The notes under the pieces were generated by a model that was not told where the DNA came from, made no database searches, and saw nothing but the letters and a program-made list of their open reading frames with translations. The position numbers and the translations under genes are program-made. This document shows positions 1-8,569 of a DNA stretch of 64,000 nucleotides, piece by piece (position 1 is the first letter of the stretch; each line of letters begins with the position of its first letter). Source of the DNA: an uncultured Oscillospiraceae bacterium (GTDB lineage Bacteria; Bacillota; Clostridia; Oscillospirales; Acutalibacteraceae); the NCBI GenBank assembly GCA_958366985.1, contig CATXDC010000002.1:62001-126000 (forward strand), in the 5' to 3' direction.

Positions 1-617
1 GCACTTTAAATCTTGAGCTTGTAAAAATGGGAGCTCTGTGTGAAGAGGCAATTTCGGCGGCGGCAAAATGCCTTAACGACGGAGACAAAACCCTCATTGA
101 TAAAATCAAGGAAACCGAAAGACTTATTGACGAAAAGGAGAGGGAGATAGAGTCCCTTTCAATGAAGCTGCTTCTTCATCAGCAGCCTGTTGCGGGAGAT
201 CTCAGAATGATTTCTGCGGCACTCAGAATGATTTCCGATATGGAGAGAATAGGAGATCAGGCGGCGGATATAGCCGAGATACTTAAGTTCGTAGGCTCTG
301 ACAGTAAGGGAATAGCAGCGCATATTGTCGATATGGCAAGCGCAACCAAAAAGATGGTAACCGAAAGCGTTGATTCCTTTGTTAAGAGAGATCTTGATAT
401 GACCCATAAAGTTATGAAACGTGACGATACCGTAGATGAGCTTTTCCTCAAGGTAAAGGATGAACTTACCAAGGCAATCTGTGACAATCCCGAAGAGGGA
501 GAAATTTACCTTGATATTCTCATGATTGCAAAGTATTTTGAGCGTATAGGCGACCATGCGGTAAATATTGCTGAGTGGGTTGAATATTCAATAACCGACA
601 CCCATGTAAAGGCATGA
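1..617 (+). CDS. phoU: PhoU phosphate-signalling regulator, 5' partial
   Basis: PhoU couples the PstSCAB phosphate transporter to the PhoR/PhoB two-component system and dampens Pho signalling when phosphate is plentiful. The reading frame is open from base 3, and the codons before the first ATG (base 27) read TLNLELVK, which fits the usual PhoU N-terminus. The gene therefore starts outside the window and about a dozen residues are missing. About 204 residues are visible, with the family's two repeated metal-binding three-helix motifs: RMISDMERIGDQAADI and YFERIGDHAVNIAEW. phoB and phoR follow on the same strand, and pst genes are expected just upstream of the window. The family call is secure; only the start is unseen. 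Confidence 0.95.
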   Translation, partial: TLNLELVKMGALCEEAISAAAKCLNDGDKTLIDKIKETERLIDEKEREIESLSMKLLLHQQPVAGDLRMISAALRMISDMERIGDQAADIAEILKFVGSDSKGIAAHIVDMASATKKMVTESVDSFVKRDLDMTHKVMKRDDTVDELFLKVKDELTKAICDNPEEGEIYLDILMIAKYFERIGDHAVNIAEWVEYSITDTHVKA

Positions 618-645
618 TTACATTTTATCCCTTTTAGTGTATAAT
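618..645 (+). promoter_or_regulatory. possible promoter for phoB-phoR
   Basis: In the 76-base gap between phoU and phoB there is TTACAT, a 16-base spacer and a perfect TATAAT (640-645). This could let phoBR be transcribed separately from the pst-phoU genes. The -35 box is weak, and no PHO box was recognised with confidence. Confidence 0.35.
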
Positions 646-693
646 AAGTTACAGCAAAGAGGTTGACCCTATATAAATCAGGAGGGATAAAGC

Positions 694-1377
694 ATGATTT
701 ATTTGGTTGAAGACGATCAGAATATAAGAAAGCTTATTTGTTACGCTCTTTCAAAAGAGGGTTTTGATACATGCGACTTTTCTTCATCGGAGCCTTTTTG
801 GGAAGCTCTTAAAAAGGAAAAGCCGGAAATGATACTGCTTGATATAATGCTTCCAGGAGAGGACGGGCTTACCATTCTCAAAAAAATCCGCAGTGGTGCG
901 GATACAAAGAGTCTACCCGTTATAATGCTCACGGCAAAGGGCAGTGAATACGATAAAGTCACCGGACTCGATATGGGCGCTGATGATTACATATCAAAGC
1001 CCTTTGGTATGATGGAGCTTATTTCGAGAATAAAGGCGGTACTCCGCCGATATAAGGAAGCTCCGGTAAAAACCCCCGACTTTGTGGTGGGGCCGCTGAG
1101 AGTAAATCCACAGAAACATATCGTTGAGGTAAACGGTGAACCGGTAGTTCTTTCCTTTAAGGAATTTGAGCTTTTGTGCGCTCTTTTGGAAGCGGACGGA
1201 GTGGTTTTAAGCCGTGATGCAATTTACAGCCGTATATGGGGCTATGAGTTTGACGGAGAGAACCGCACCGTTGACGTTCATGTTACAAAGCTTCGCCGCA
1301 AATTAGGGGAAGCGGGAAATCTTATTGAAACAGTAAAAGGAATAGGATATAAAATCGGCGGTGTAAAAAATGAATAA
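694..1377 (+). CDS. phoB: OmpR/PhoB-family response regulator
   Basis: This is a DNA-binding response regulator of 227 residues. The N-terminal receiver domain (about 1-120) carries the acidic pair E6/D7-D8, the phospho-acceptor D50 in MILLDIMLP, the Thr in IMLTAKG and the Lys in ISKPFG. The C-terminal winged-helix domain (about 130-222) ends in the classic RTVDVHVTKLRRKLG and VKGIGYKI motifs. The start has the Shine-Dalgarno AGGAGGG about 8 bases upstream. It lies between phoU and a PhoR-like kinase whose start overlaps its end by 8 bases, so the pair is translationally coupled. The position beside phoU makes control of the phosphate-starvation regulon the likely role (PhoB/PhoP by context). 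Confidence 0.93.
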   Translation: MIYLVEDDQNIRKLICYALSKEGFDTCDFSSSEPFWEALKKEKPEMILLDIMLPGEDGLTILKKIRSGADTKSLPVIMLTAKGSEYDKVTGLDMGADDYISKPFGMMELISRIKAVLRRYKEAPVKTPDFVVGPLRVNPQKHIVEVNGEPVVLSFKEFELLCALLEADGVVLSRDAIYSRIWGYEFDGENRTVDVHVTKLRRKLGEAGNLIETVKGIGYKIGGVKNE

Positions 1378-3037
1378 GAAAATATTTCTTTCATCGTGTC
1401 TTGTGGCTTTCACGGTGCTGATAATAAGCCTTGCCATGAGTACCGGCGTTTTGTTTAATCAGTTTGAAAAGCAGGTTGAGCAGGAGCTCAAAGAGGAATC
1501 TGAACTTATTGCAAGCGTTATAGAAGATGCAGGAGTCGAAAATATTGCGGATTATGATTTCGGCAGCCGGCGTGTGACTGTTATAGGAAAGGACGGTGGG
1601 GTAATATTTGATTCTCAGGCGGATGCCTCAAAAATGGGAAACCACGCCGACCGTGAGGAATTCAAAGAAGCGGTCCTTTACGGAACGGGAATGAGCAGCC
1701 GTTACTCTGATACTTTGACGCAGAAGAATATCTATTATGCTGTAAAGCTTTCGGACGGCTCAGTGTTAAGGCTTTCATCTCCTCACAGCACGATTTTTTC
1801 AATTATCTCTGATCTTATAGGGCCCATATGTTTAATTGTCCTTTTGGCTCTTATACTTTCGGCGATACTTGCCATTAAGCTTTCGGAGAGCATATTAAAG
1901 CCCATAAATGCCCTTGACCTTGACAATCCCGAAAACAATAAGACATATGATGAGCTGGCGCCTTTGCTTACAAAAATAAACCGTCAGAAGCTGGTTATAG
2001 AAAATCAGCTCCATGAGGCAAAGCAAAAGCAGAAGGAGTTTAAACTTATTACTGACAATATGCGTGAGGGACTGCTGGTAATTGACAGCAATTCCGATAT
2101 ACTTACCTATAATGCGGCGGCGGAAAAGCTCCTTGATATAACGGATGAAACAAGCCTTGCGGCTCTTAAAATATACCGTTCAACTCAGGTTATTGATGCC
2201 GTTGATGAGGCGCTTAAGGGTAATAACTCAGAGTGTCAGATAACCCAACATTCACGTCAGTACAGCCTTATTGCAAACCCTGTTTTCCGTGACGGAGAGA
2301 TAATTGGCGCAGTTATAGTGCTTCTTGATATAACCGAAAAAGCACAGCGTGAGCAGCTTCGCCGTGAGTTTACCGCCAATGTCTCCCATGAGCTTAAAAC
2401 TCCCCTTACTTCAATTTACGGCTTTGCGGAGCTTATGAAGGACGGAGATATGAAAAAAGAGGATATGGAGGATTTTGCAAAGTCTATTTATGACGAGACA
2501 AAACATCTTATAACTCTTGTAGGGGACATTATAAAGCTTTCCGCTCTGGACGAAAAGAGCAGGTTTTATGAAAAGGAAAAAGTGGATTTATATGCCCTTG
2601 CCTGTGAAACTGCCGAAAGGCTGAAAGTTGATGCAGCTAAAAAGCACGTCACGGTTAATGTAGAGGGCGAAAAAGCGGAGTATGTGGGAGTAAGACAGAT
2701 ACTTACTGATATTATCTATAATCTCTGCGAAAATGCCATAAAGTATAACCGTGAAAACGGCAGCGTCGGTATAAGCGTAAAGGAAAATGAAAATAATATA
2801 GTTCTGAAGGTTAAAGATACGGGAATCGGTATTCCCCAGGAACATCAGGAACGTGTTTTTGAAAGATTTTACAGAGTTGATAAAAGCCATTCCAAAGAGA
2901 TAGGCGGTACAGGTCTCGGTCTTTCAATTGTAAAGCACGGCGTGATGTATCATGGAGGGGAAATTTCCATGGAGAGCGAACCCGGAAAAGGTACTGAAAT
3001 TACTGTAACTCTTAAAAAGAATAACGAAAATAAGTGA
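1370..3037 (+). CDS. phoR: PhoR-like membrane sensor histidine kinase
   Basis: This 555-residue kinase is the partner of the preceding response regulator. A first membrane segment (about 5-27) and a second (about 150-172) enclose a roughly 120-residue extracytoplasmic domain. A PAS domain follows (about 220-320), then HisKA with the phospho-accepting His340 in NVSHELKTPLTSIYGF. The HATPase module has an N box (ENAIKYN), a G1 box (KDTGIGIP), an F box (FERFYRVD) and a G2 box (GTGLGLSIV). This order (TM, extracellular loop, TM, PAS, HisKA, HATPase) is that of Gram-positive PhoR/WalK-type kinases, and phoU-phoB context favours PhoR. The 8-base overlap with phoB indicates coupled translation. Confidence 0.9.
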   Translation: MNKKIFLSSCLVAFTVLIISLAMSTGVLFNQFEKQVEQELKEESELIASVIEDAGVENIADYDFGSRRVTVIGKDGGVIFDSQADASKMGNHADREEFKEAVLYGTGMSSRYSDTLTQKNIYYAVKLSDGSVLRLSSPHSTIFSIISDLIGPICLIVLLALILSAILAIKLSESILKPINALDLDNPENNKTYDELAPLLTKINRQKLVIENQLHEAKQKQKEFKLITDNMREGLLVIDSNSDILTYNAAAEKLLDITDETSLAALKIYRSTQVIDAVDEALKGNNSECQITQHSRQYSLIANPVFRDGEIIGAVIVLLDITEKAQREQLRREFTANVSHELKTPLTSIYGFAELMKDGDMKKEDMEDFAKSIYDETKHLITLVGDIIKLSALDEKSRFYEKEKVDLYALACETAERLKVDAAKKHVTVNVEGEKAEYVGVRQILTDIIYNLCENAIKYNRENGSVGISVKENENNIVLKVKDTGIGIPQEHQERVFERFYRVDKSHSKEIGGTGLGLSIVKHGVMYHGGEISMESEPGKGTEITVTLKKNNENK

Positions 3038-3063
3038 GAGCAATCTCAATAACATGTAAAAAC

Positions 3064-3103
3064 AAAAATGCTGTCTGCCATTACGGCGGACAGCATTTTT
3101 TAT
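3064..3103. terminator. bidirectional rho-independent terminator phoR/gdhA
   Basis: The hairpin pairs ATGCTGTCTGCC with GGCGGACAGCAT (one wobble region) and has A-runs on the left and T-runs on the right. It can therefore end phoR on the plus strand and gdhA on the minus strand. Confidence 0.85.
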
Positions 3104-3122
3104 GATCTTCAGTTTTAATTAA

Positions 3123-4472
3123 TCAGAAGCAGCCCTGTTCCATCATAGCTGTTGCAACCTTTTTAAAGCCTGCAATATTTGCACCGGCTACAAGGTTATA
3201 ACCGAGTCCGAATTCTTCGGCAGCTTCAACTGATACTCTGTGAATGTTTGTCATAATGCCTTTGAGCTTTTCATCAACTTCATCTGCGCTCCATACAAGG
3301 CGCTCGCTGTTCTGGCTCATTTCGAGAGCTGAAACTGCAACGCCGCCGGCATTTACTGCCTTTGAAGGAGCAACGATTATGGCTTTCTGCTCCATAAGAT
3401 AGAACAGTGCATCGTTTGTTGTGGGCATGTTGGCAACTTCGATATAATATTTAACGCCGTTTGCGGCAATCTTCTCAGCCCATTCCATAGTGACGTCGTT
3501 TTGTGTTGCAGCAGGCATTATAATGTCGGCCTTTACATTCCAGGGCTTTTCGCCGGGGAAGAAAGAGCAGCCGAATTTGTCAGCATAATCCTGAACCTTG
3601 TCACGGCCTGATGAACGCATTTCGAGAAGATACTCTATTTTTTCATCTGTTGCAACTCCGTCGGGATCATAGATATATCCGTCAGGGCCGGAAAGTGTAA
3701 CAACCTTTGCTCCAAGCTGTGCGGCCTTTTTGCATATACCCCATGCTACGTTGCCGAATCCTGAAACGGCAATGGTCTTTCCCTCTATGGAGTCGTTTTC
3801 ATGCTTGAGCACTTCTGTCAGATAGTAAACAGCGCCGTAACCTGTAGCTTCGGGACGGATAAGTGAACCGCCGTATGTAAGTCCTTTTCCTGTAAGAACG
3901 CCGTTTTCAAATGTTCCTTTAAGACGGCGATACTGACCGTAAAGGTAGCCTATTTCTCTTCCGCCTACACCGATATCTCCGGCAGGAACGTCAACATCGG
4001 GTCCGATATAGCGGTAAAGTGCGCTCATGAAAGCCTGGCAGAAACGCATAATTTCAGCATCGCTCTTACCTCTGGGGTCAAAGTCGGAGCCGCCCTTTGC
4101 ACCGCCTATGGGAAGACCGGTAAGGCTGTTTTTGAAAATCTGCTCAAATCCGAGGAATTTGATTATACCTGAATAAACTGAGGGATGAAAACGAAGTCCT
4201 CCCTTGTAGGGTCCGATTGCGCCGTTAAACTGAAAACGGTATCCGGTATTTGTCTGCCAGTTGCCGTTGTCGTCCATCCATGTAACTCTGAATGTAAACT
4301 GACGCTCAGGCTCAACCATACGTCCGAGCAAATCGACTTTTTCATATTCGGGATGTGCATCCACAACCGGTGAAACAGATGTGAGAACTTCCTCAACGGT
4401 CTGAACAAATTCCGGTTCATAACTATACTTTTCTTTTACTTTCTCAATTACCTTTGAAACATAGCTGTTCAT
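3123..4472 (-). CDS. gdhA: NADP-type glutamate dehydrogenase
   Basis: This enzyme carries out reductive amination of 2-oxoglutarate to glutamate (ammonium assimilation) in the cytosol. The 449-residue length matches hexameric class I GDH. The substrate-binding and catalytic region is visible as GPYKGGLRFHPSV and GLPIGGAKGGSDFDP, where the lysines are substrate and catalytic residues. It is followed by PAGDIGVGGREIGYL and a Rossmann domain with the fingerprint SGFGNVAWG (about residue 240). The Shine-Dalgarno GGGAG lies just upstream of the ATG at 4472. It stands alone, with its own promoter that contains a palindrome, and it shares a terminator with phoR. Confidence 0.97.
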   Translation of the reverse strand: MNSYVSKVIEKVKEKYSYEPEFVQTVEEVLTSVSPVVDAHPEYEKVDLLGRMVEPERQFTFRVTWMDDNGNWQTNTGYRFQFNGAIGPYKGGLRFHPSVYSGIIKFLGFEQIFKNSLTGLPIGGAKGGSDFDPRGKSDAEIMRFCQAFMSALYRYIGPDVDVPAGDIGVGGREIGYLYGQYRRLKGTFENGVLTGKGLTYGGSLIRPEATGYGAVYYLTEVLKHENDSIEGKTIAVSGFGNVAWGICKKAAQLGAKVVTLSGPDGYIYDPDGVATDEKIEYLLEMRSSGRDKVQDYADKFGCSFFPGEKPWNVKADIIMPAATQNDVTMEWAEKIAANGVKYYIEVANMPTTNDALFYLMEQKAIIVAPSKAVNAGGVAVSALEMSQNSERLVWSADEVDEKLKGIMTNIHRVSVEAAEEFGLGYNLVAGANIAGFKKVATAMMEQGCF

Positions 4473-4552
4473 AAAGAACTCCCTTCAGGCAGCGGCGATT
4501 AATGAATTTTTAATTTATTTGTTATTTTTTATTTATGTCGCTGTAATTTAAC

Positions 4553-4581
4553 ATTTTATCACTTTAATACAGTATTAACAA
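4553..4581 (-). promoter_or_regulatory. gdhA promoter with palindromic operator-like site
   Basis: Read on the minus strand there is TTGTTA, a 17-base spacer and TAAAAT, about 80 bases upstream of the gdhA start. A perfect 15-base palindrome, TTAATAC-A-GTATTAA (4564-4578), lies almost entirely in the spacer. A bound repressor there would block polymerase. The protein that binds is unknown. The rest of the gap 4582-4763 is AT-rich with nothing else recognised. Confidence 0.5.
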
Positions 4582-4763
4582 CATTCTATTTACCAATATT
4601 TTGAAAAAATTTAATGGATTAACATATATAATATGCACAAAAGAGTCGATAAATGTTAAAAAATAGGATGAATATGCACATATAGAAATATAATTTATGA
4701 ATGTTTAAAAAGAAAAAATAAGGTGAATATTATTTGATAAAAGGCACTTTAAATATATATGCA

Positions 4764-4793
4764 AAAAGACCTGCTTTTAAAGCAGGTCTTTAG
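4764..4793 (-). terminator. terminator of the DUF1846 gene
   Basis: The stem AAGACCTGCTTT / AAAGCAGGTCTT is followed on the minus strand by a run of T, 10 bases after the stop codon of the gene to its right. Confidence 0.85.
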
Positions 4794-4802
4794 TTTGTTA
4801 TT

Positions 4803-6287
4803 TTATTTATGGTAGAGCTTTTTGGTCTGATATTTAGGTTCACATGTAAGATTAAGTCCGAGCTTTCTGAAAACGGAGGAATCAACCTGCGAAAGCATAA
4901 CGGAGGAATGTGCCTCACATCTCTTGAGCTTGGGAAGCTGTTCCATTGCAAGAGCTGCGGTTTCATCGGTAACAGCGCTCATGCACAGTGCAATAAGCAC
5001 CTCATCAGTGTGAAGTCTCGGATTGTGATTGCCGAGATTTGAGGTTTTAAGCTCCTGTATAGGCTCAATAATATCAGGTGAAATAAGAAGCTTTTCGTCA
5101 GCTATTTTTCCGATCTTTTTCAGGGCGTTAAGGAGAACAGCTGCGGAAGCACCCAGAAGATTGCTGGTTTTTCCGGTTACTATTGTACCGTCAGGAAGTT
5201 CTATTGCTGCGGCAGGATTTCCTGTTTCCTCTGCTCTGTCGTTAGCAGCTTTAACTACCTTTCTGTCATCGGCTGTTATTTCAGCCTTGCTCATGAGAAG
5301 TTCAACTTTATATACTGTTTCCTCATCAACACGTCCCATAAGCTTATCACAGAGAGCCTGATAGTAACGTCTTATTATCTCCTGGCATGAAGCCTCACGG
5401 CAGGCATCGTCATCAATAATGCAGTTTCCTGCCATATTTACACCCATATCTGTGGGAGATTTGTATGGACACTCGCCCATGATCTTTGAAAGAATAGCGC
5501 TGAGGACGGGGAAAACCTCAACGTCTCTGTTATAGTTAACGGTGGTTTTGCCATATGCCTCAAGATGGAAGGGGTCAATCATATTGACGTCATTAAGGTC
5601 AGCTGTTGCAGCCTCGTAAGCGAGGTTTACAGGGTGTTTGAGTGGAAGATTCCAGACGGGGAAAGTTTCAAATTTTGCATATCCTGCCTTTATGCCACGC
5701 TTGTATTCGTGGTAAAGCTGAGAAAGACAGGTTGCCATTTTTCCGCTTCCTGGTCCCGGAGCAGTGACTATTACAAGAGGTCTTGTGGTTTCTACATATT
5801 CGTTTTTACCGAATCCCTCTTCGCTTGCAATGAGCGGAATATTTCCCGGATATCCTTCAATGGGATAGTGAAGATATACTTTTATTCCGAGAGAAGCAAG
5901 ACGGTTTCTGAACTTGTCAGCCGCAGGCTGTCCCGAATACTGGGTAAGCACTACGCTGCCCACATAAAGTCCTGCTGCACGGAATGCATCAATAAGGCGC
6001 AGCACATCGTCATCATATGTTATGCCAAGGTCGCCTCTGACCTTATTTTTTACAATGTCAGAAGCACAGATGGCAACTACAATCTCAGCTTGATCTGCAA
6101 GGTGGAGAAGCATTCTTATCTTACTGTCCGGCTGAAATCCCGGAAGTACACGGGAAGCGTGGAAATCATCGAAAAGCTTTCCGCCCATTTCCAGATAAAG
6201 CTTGTTGCCGAAGTGTGAAATCCTTTCTCTGATATACTTCGACTGCATCTCGATATACTTTTCATTGTCAAATCCTATTGCTGTCAC
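4803..6287 (-). CDS. DUF1846 family protein
   Basis: A cytosolic protein of about 494 residues of the conserved DUF1846 family, which is widespread in Firmicutes and has no settled biochemical function. Recognisable family sequence includes GFDNEKYIEMQSKYIRERI at the start, an N-terminal nucleotide-binding-like core (TAPGPGSGKMATCLSQLYHE, about residue 210), and SPTDMGVNMAGNCI. The start chosen is GTG at 6287: it has a strong GGGAGGGG Shine-Dalgarno at 5-6 bases and places GFDNEKY at residue 5, as in relatives. A longer in-frame extension to 6383 would run through the leader hairpin and is rejected. It appears to be monocistronic. Confidence 0.88.
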   Translation of the reverse strand: MTAIGFDNEKYIEMQSKYIRERISHFGNKLYLEMGGKLFDDFHASRVLPGFQPDSKIRMLLHLADQAEIVVAICASDIVKNKVRGDLGITYDDDVLRLIDAFRAAGLYVGSVVLTQYSGQPAADKFRNRLASLGIKVYLHYPIEGYPGNIPLIASEEGFGKNEYVETTRPLVIVTAPGPGSGKMATCLSQLYHEYKRGIKAGYAKFETFPVWNLPLKHPVNLAYEAATADLNDVNMIDPFHLEAYGKTTVNYNRDVEVFPVLSAILSKIMGECPYKSPTDMGVNMAGNCIIDDDACREASCQEIIRRYYQALCDKLMGRVDEETVYKVELLMSKAEITADDRKVVKAANDRAEETGNPAAAIELPDGTIVTGKTSNLLGASAAVLLNALKKIGKIADEKLLISPDIIEPIQELKTSNLGNHNPRLHTDEVLIALCMSAVTDETAALAMEQLPKLKRCEAHSSVMLSQVDSSVFRKLGLNLTCEPKYQTKKLYHK

Positions 6288-6324
6288 TGAATACCCCTCC
6301 CTTAAAATATGCCGTAAAACGAAA

Positions 6325-6395
6325 CACAAAAACACCGCCCGCAGACACCTGTGTGCTTGCGGACCGCTTTTAAAGTATGTCAATGTATGTCAATT
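6325..6395 (-). promoter_or_regulatory. leader of the DUF1846 gene: promoter repeats and attenuator-like hairpin
   Basis: On the minus strand two exact 10-base repeats (TTGACATACA type, 6376-6395) lie one helical turn apart and each contains a consensus TTGACA. Downstream is a hairpin with outer stem CCGCA/TGCGG (6339-6343 with 6358-6362) and an inner CAC/GTG. A GC-rich step and a T-run (GTGTTTTTGTG) follow before the ribosome binding site. This looks like an intrinsic terminator inside the leader. The signal sensed is unknown. Confidence 0.4.
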
Positions 6396-6572
6396 TTACG
6401 CATTTGAGTTAAAATAAAAATCAAGAAAAATTATAAACTATTTACATCTATATTTCAACCGATTTTTATTTTTTCAGCATATTTCGGCACATATCACAAA
6501 AGCTGATTTGGTAAGGTTTAAAAAACTTTCACAGGTTTATTTTTTGAGATTTTACACAGAATTATAATTATC

Positions 6573-6612
6573 AAAAAGTGCCTGCAAGCAGTTTAAAATT
6601 GCTTGCAGGCAC
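6573..6612 (-). terminator. terminator downstream of the ABC transporter
   Basis: A perfect 12-bp stem GTGCCTGCAAGC / GCTTGCAGGCAC with an 11-base loop, followed on the minus strand by TTTTTG. It lies about 140 bases after the stop codon of the ABC gene, beyond the duplicated element described separately. Confidence 0.8.
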
Positions 6613-6759
6613 TAATGGTTATTTTTTGATGTTGTTAAGTGTGCAAAATGGGTGCAGGCTCAGCCTTTGAAAGATTAAATAAGATGAAACCTGTTCGCAG
6701 GCACTTATAGTTGTTTTTTTGATGTCAGTGGGTGTGCGAAATGGGTGCAGGCTCAGCCT
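6605..6759. repeat. tandem direct repeat, 62-63 bp, at the 3' end of the ABC gene
   Basis: Two copies, 6605-6666 and 6697-6759, are mostly identical and share GCAGGCACT, TTTTTTGATG and AAATGGGTGCAGGCTCAGCCT. They are separated by 30 unrelated bases. The right copy overlaps the stop codon and last two codons of the ABC transporter; the left copy runs into the terminator. In the left copy the frame is closed, so this is a duplicated 3' untranslated element rather than a gene remnant. The other part of the gap 6396-6572 is AT-rich with nothing recognised. Confidence 0.75.
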
Positions 6760-8486
6760 GCCTCAAATTGCATACGGTAGTATTTTGCATATATTCCATC
6801 TGTTTTCATAAGCTCATCGTGACTGCCACGCTCCGCTATACCGTTTTCTGTAATTACAATAATCTCATCTGCGCCTCTTATAGTTGAGAGCCTGTGAGCT
6901 ATTGTAATTGTGGTTCTGTTCTTTGAAAGCTCTTCAAGGCTCTTTTGTATGTGCCTTTCGCTTTCGTTGTCAAGGGCGCTGGTAGCTTCGTCAAGAATGA
7001 GTATGGGCGGATTTTTAAGGAATACCCTTGCAATGGAAATACGCTGCTTTTGACCGCCGGAAAGTCTTGTACCTCTCTCTCCTACAAAGGTGTCGTATCC
7101 GTCGGGGAGACTCATGATAAAGTCGTGTATATTGGCGTTTTTCGCCGCTTCGATAATCTCTTCATCGGAAGCATCTGGCTTTCCGTAAGCTATGTTTTCA
7201 CGTACAGTTCCGCAGAAAAGGTAAACATCCTGCTGAACTATTCCTATATTTTTTCTAAGGCTCTGGAGTGTAAATTCCTTTATGTCCTCGCCGTCTATGG
7301 TTATTTTACCGCCTGTCAGCTCGTAAAATCTCGGAAGAAGAGAACAGATAGTGGTTTTTCCGCCGCCGGAGGGTCCCACAAGAGCTATGCTTCTGCCTGC
7401 GGGAATACTGAATGAAACGTCGGAAAGCACCGGCTCGTCGTCGTTGTATCTGAAAGTTACATGGTCATAGTTTACGTCGCCTTTGACGTTTGTAAGCTCT
7501 CGTGCATTTTCGGCATCTTCAATATCAGGTTCTGTCTCCATTATTGCGCTGAAACGGCGGAAACCGGAAAGTCCTTTCTGTATCATTTCCGTAAGCTCTA
7601 CAAGTATCTGAATGGGACTTACGAAAATTCCGATGTAGAGGGCATACATGGCAAGGTCGGCAGGCTCCATTTTGTCCTGGGAAATAAGATATCCGCCGAA
7701 TACCAGTACTGTAAGGTACATAAGACCCTGGAAGAAAATATTCCATGCTGAAAAGCTGCCCATGCAGCGGTAGTTTTCCTTTTTGGAGACAAGGAAATTC
7801 TCATTGCTGGCTGCAAACTTTTTCTTCTCTATTTCCTCGTTTGCAAAGGACTGCACAACTCTTATTCCTGAAAGGGTATCCTGAAGACGTGCGTTTATGT
7901 CGCCGATTTTCTTTCGGTTGTCGAGGAAGGTGGCGTGCATTTTTTTGCTCTGTATAGATGAAAAAATCACCATGACTATAACTATCACAAAAAGAGGAAT
8001 TGCAAGGCGCCAGTTGATAACCGTAAGGAAGACAAATGAACCTATAATTTTAATAAGTGAAATAAAAAGATTTTCGGGCCCGTGGTGAGCAAATTCAGAA
8101 ATATCGAAAAGGTCCGATACAAGACGGCTCATCATCTGACCTGAATTGTTGTTATCGTAATATGAAAAGGAAAGCTTTTCATAGTGTTCAAAAAGCTTAC
8201 GTCGCATATCACGTTCCATCATTGCGCCCATGACGTGACCCTGACAGTTTACGTAATATTTGCAAAGAGCCTGAATGATATACATTACCAGAAGACCTGC
8301 GGCAAGCAGAGGCAGAACACGCAGGATAACTGATTTTTCCTGAACGAAAATCGTATTGGCTCCTTGACGGAGTATCTGCGGATAAATAAGGTCAATCATG
8401 CTTATAACTGCCGCACAGAAAAGGTCAAAGAAGAATATTTTTTTGTAAGGTTTGTAATAACCTATGAATTTTTTAAGCAGTTTCAT
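6753..8486 (-). CDS. ABC transporter, fused permease and ATPase (multidrug/lipid exporter type)
   Basis: A 577-residue type IV (exporter-type) half-transporter that would act as a homodimer in the cytoplasmic membrane. Six membrane helices fill about residues 1-320. The ATPase domain follows with Walker A VGPSGGGKTTICSL (about 365), a Q-loop (IGIVQQDVYLF), signature LSGGQKQRISIA, Walker B PILILDEATSALD and H-loop IAHRLSTI. No second half-transporter gene is adjacent and no binding protein is present, so export is expected; the substrate cannot be told. The start has GGAGGGG upstream. The stop codon lies inside the palindrome GCAGGC-TCA-GCCTGC (plus-strand reading). Confidence 0.93.
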   Translation of the reverse strand: MKLLKKFIGYYKPYKKIFFFDLFCAAVISMIDLIYPQILRQGANTIFVQEKSVILRVLPLLAAGLLVMYIIQALCKYYVNCQGHVMGAMMERDMRRKLFEHYEKLSFSYYDNNNSGQMMSRLVSDLFDISEFAHHGPENLFISLIKIIGSFVFLTVINWRLAIPLFVIVIVMVIFSSIQSKKMHATFLDNRKKIGDINARLQDTLSGIRVVQSFANEEIEKKKFAASNENFLVSKKENYRCMGSFSAWNIFFQGLMYLTVLVFGGYLISQDKMEPADLAMYALYIGIFVSPIQILVELTEMIQKGLSGFRRFSAIMETEPDIEDAENARELTNVKGDVNYDHVTFRYNDDEPVLSDVSFSIPAGRSIALVGPSGGGKTTICSLLPRFYELTGGKITIDGEDIKEFTLQSLRKNIGIVQQDVYLFCGTVRENIAYGKPDASDEEIIEAAKNANIHDFIMSLPDGYDTFVGERGTRLSGGQKQRISIARVFLKNPPILILDEATSALDNESERHIQKSLEELSKNRTTITIAHRLSTIRGADEIIVITENGIAERGSHDELMKTDGIYAKYYRMQFEAG

Positions 8487-8569
8487 TTTCCCCTCCTACC
8501 GCTGAAACGGATTTTTATTTTAGTGAAAAAATATTATACTCTCCATAAAGCCCATAGTGCAATAAGGAT

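Noticed and set aside
6605..6666. Remnant of a second ABC transporter gene
   Set aside because: The repeat covers only the last two codons and the untranslated tail; the frame before it is closed within a few codons.
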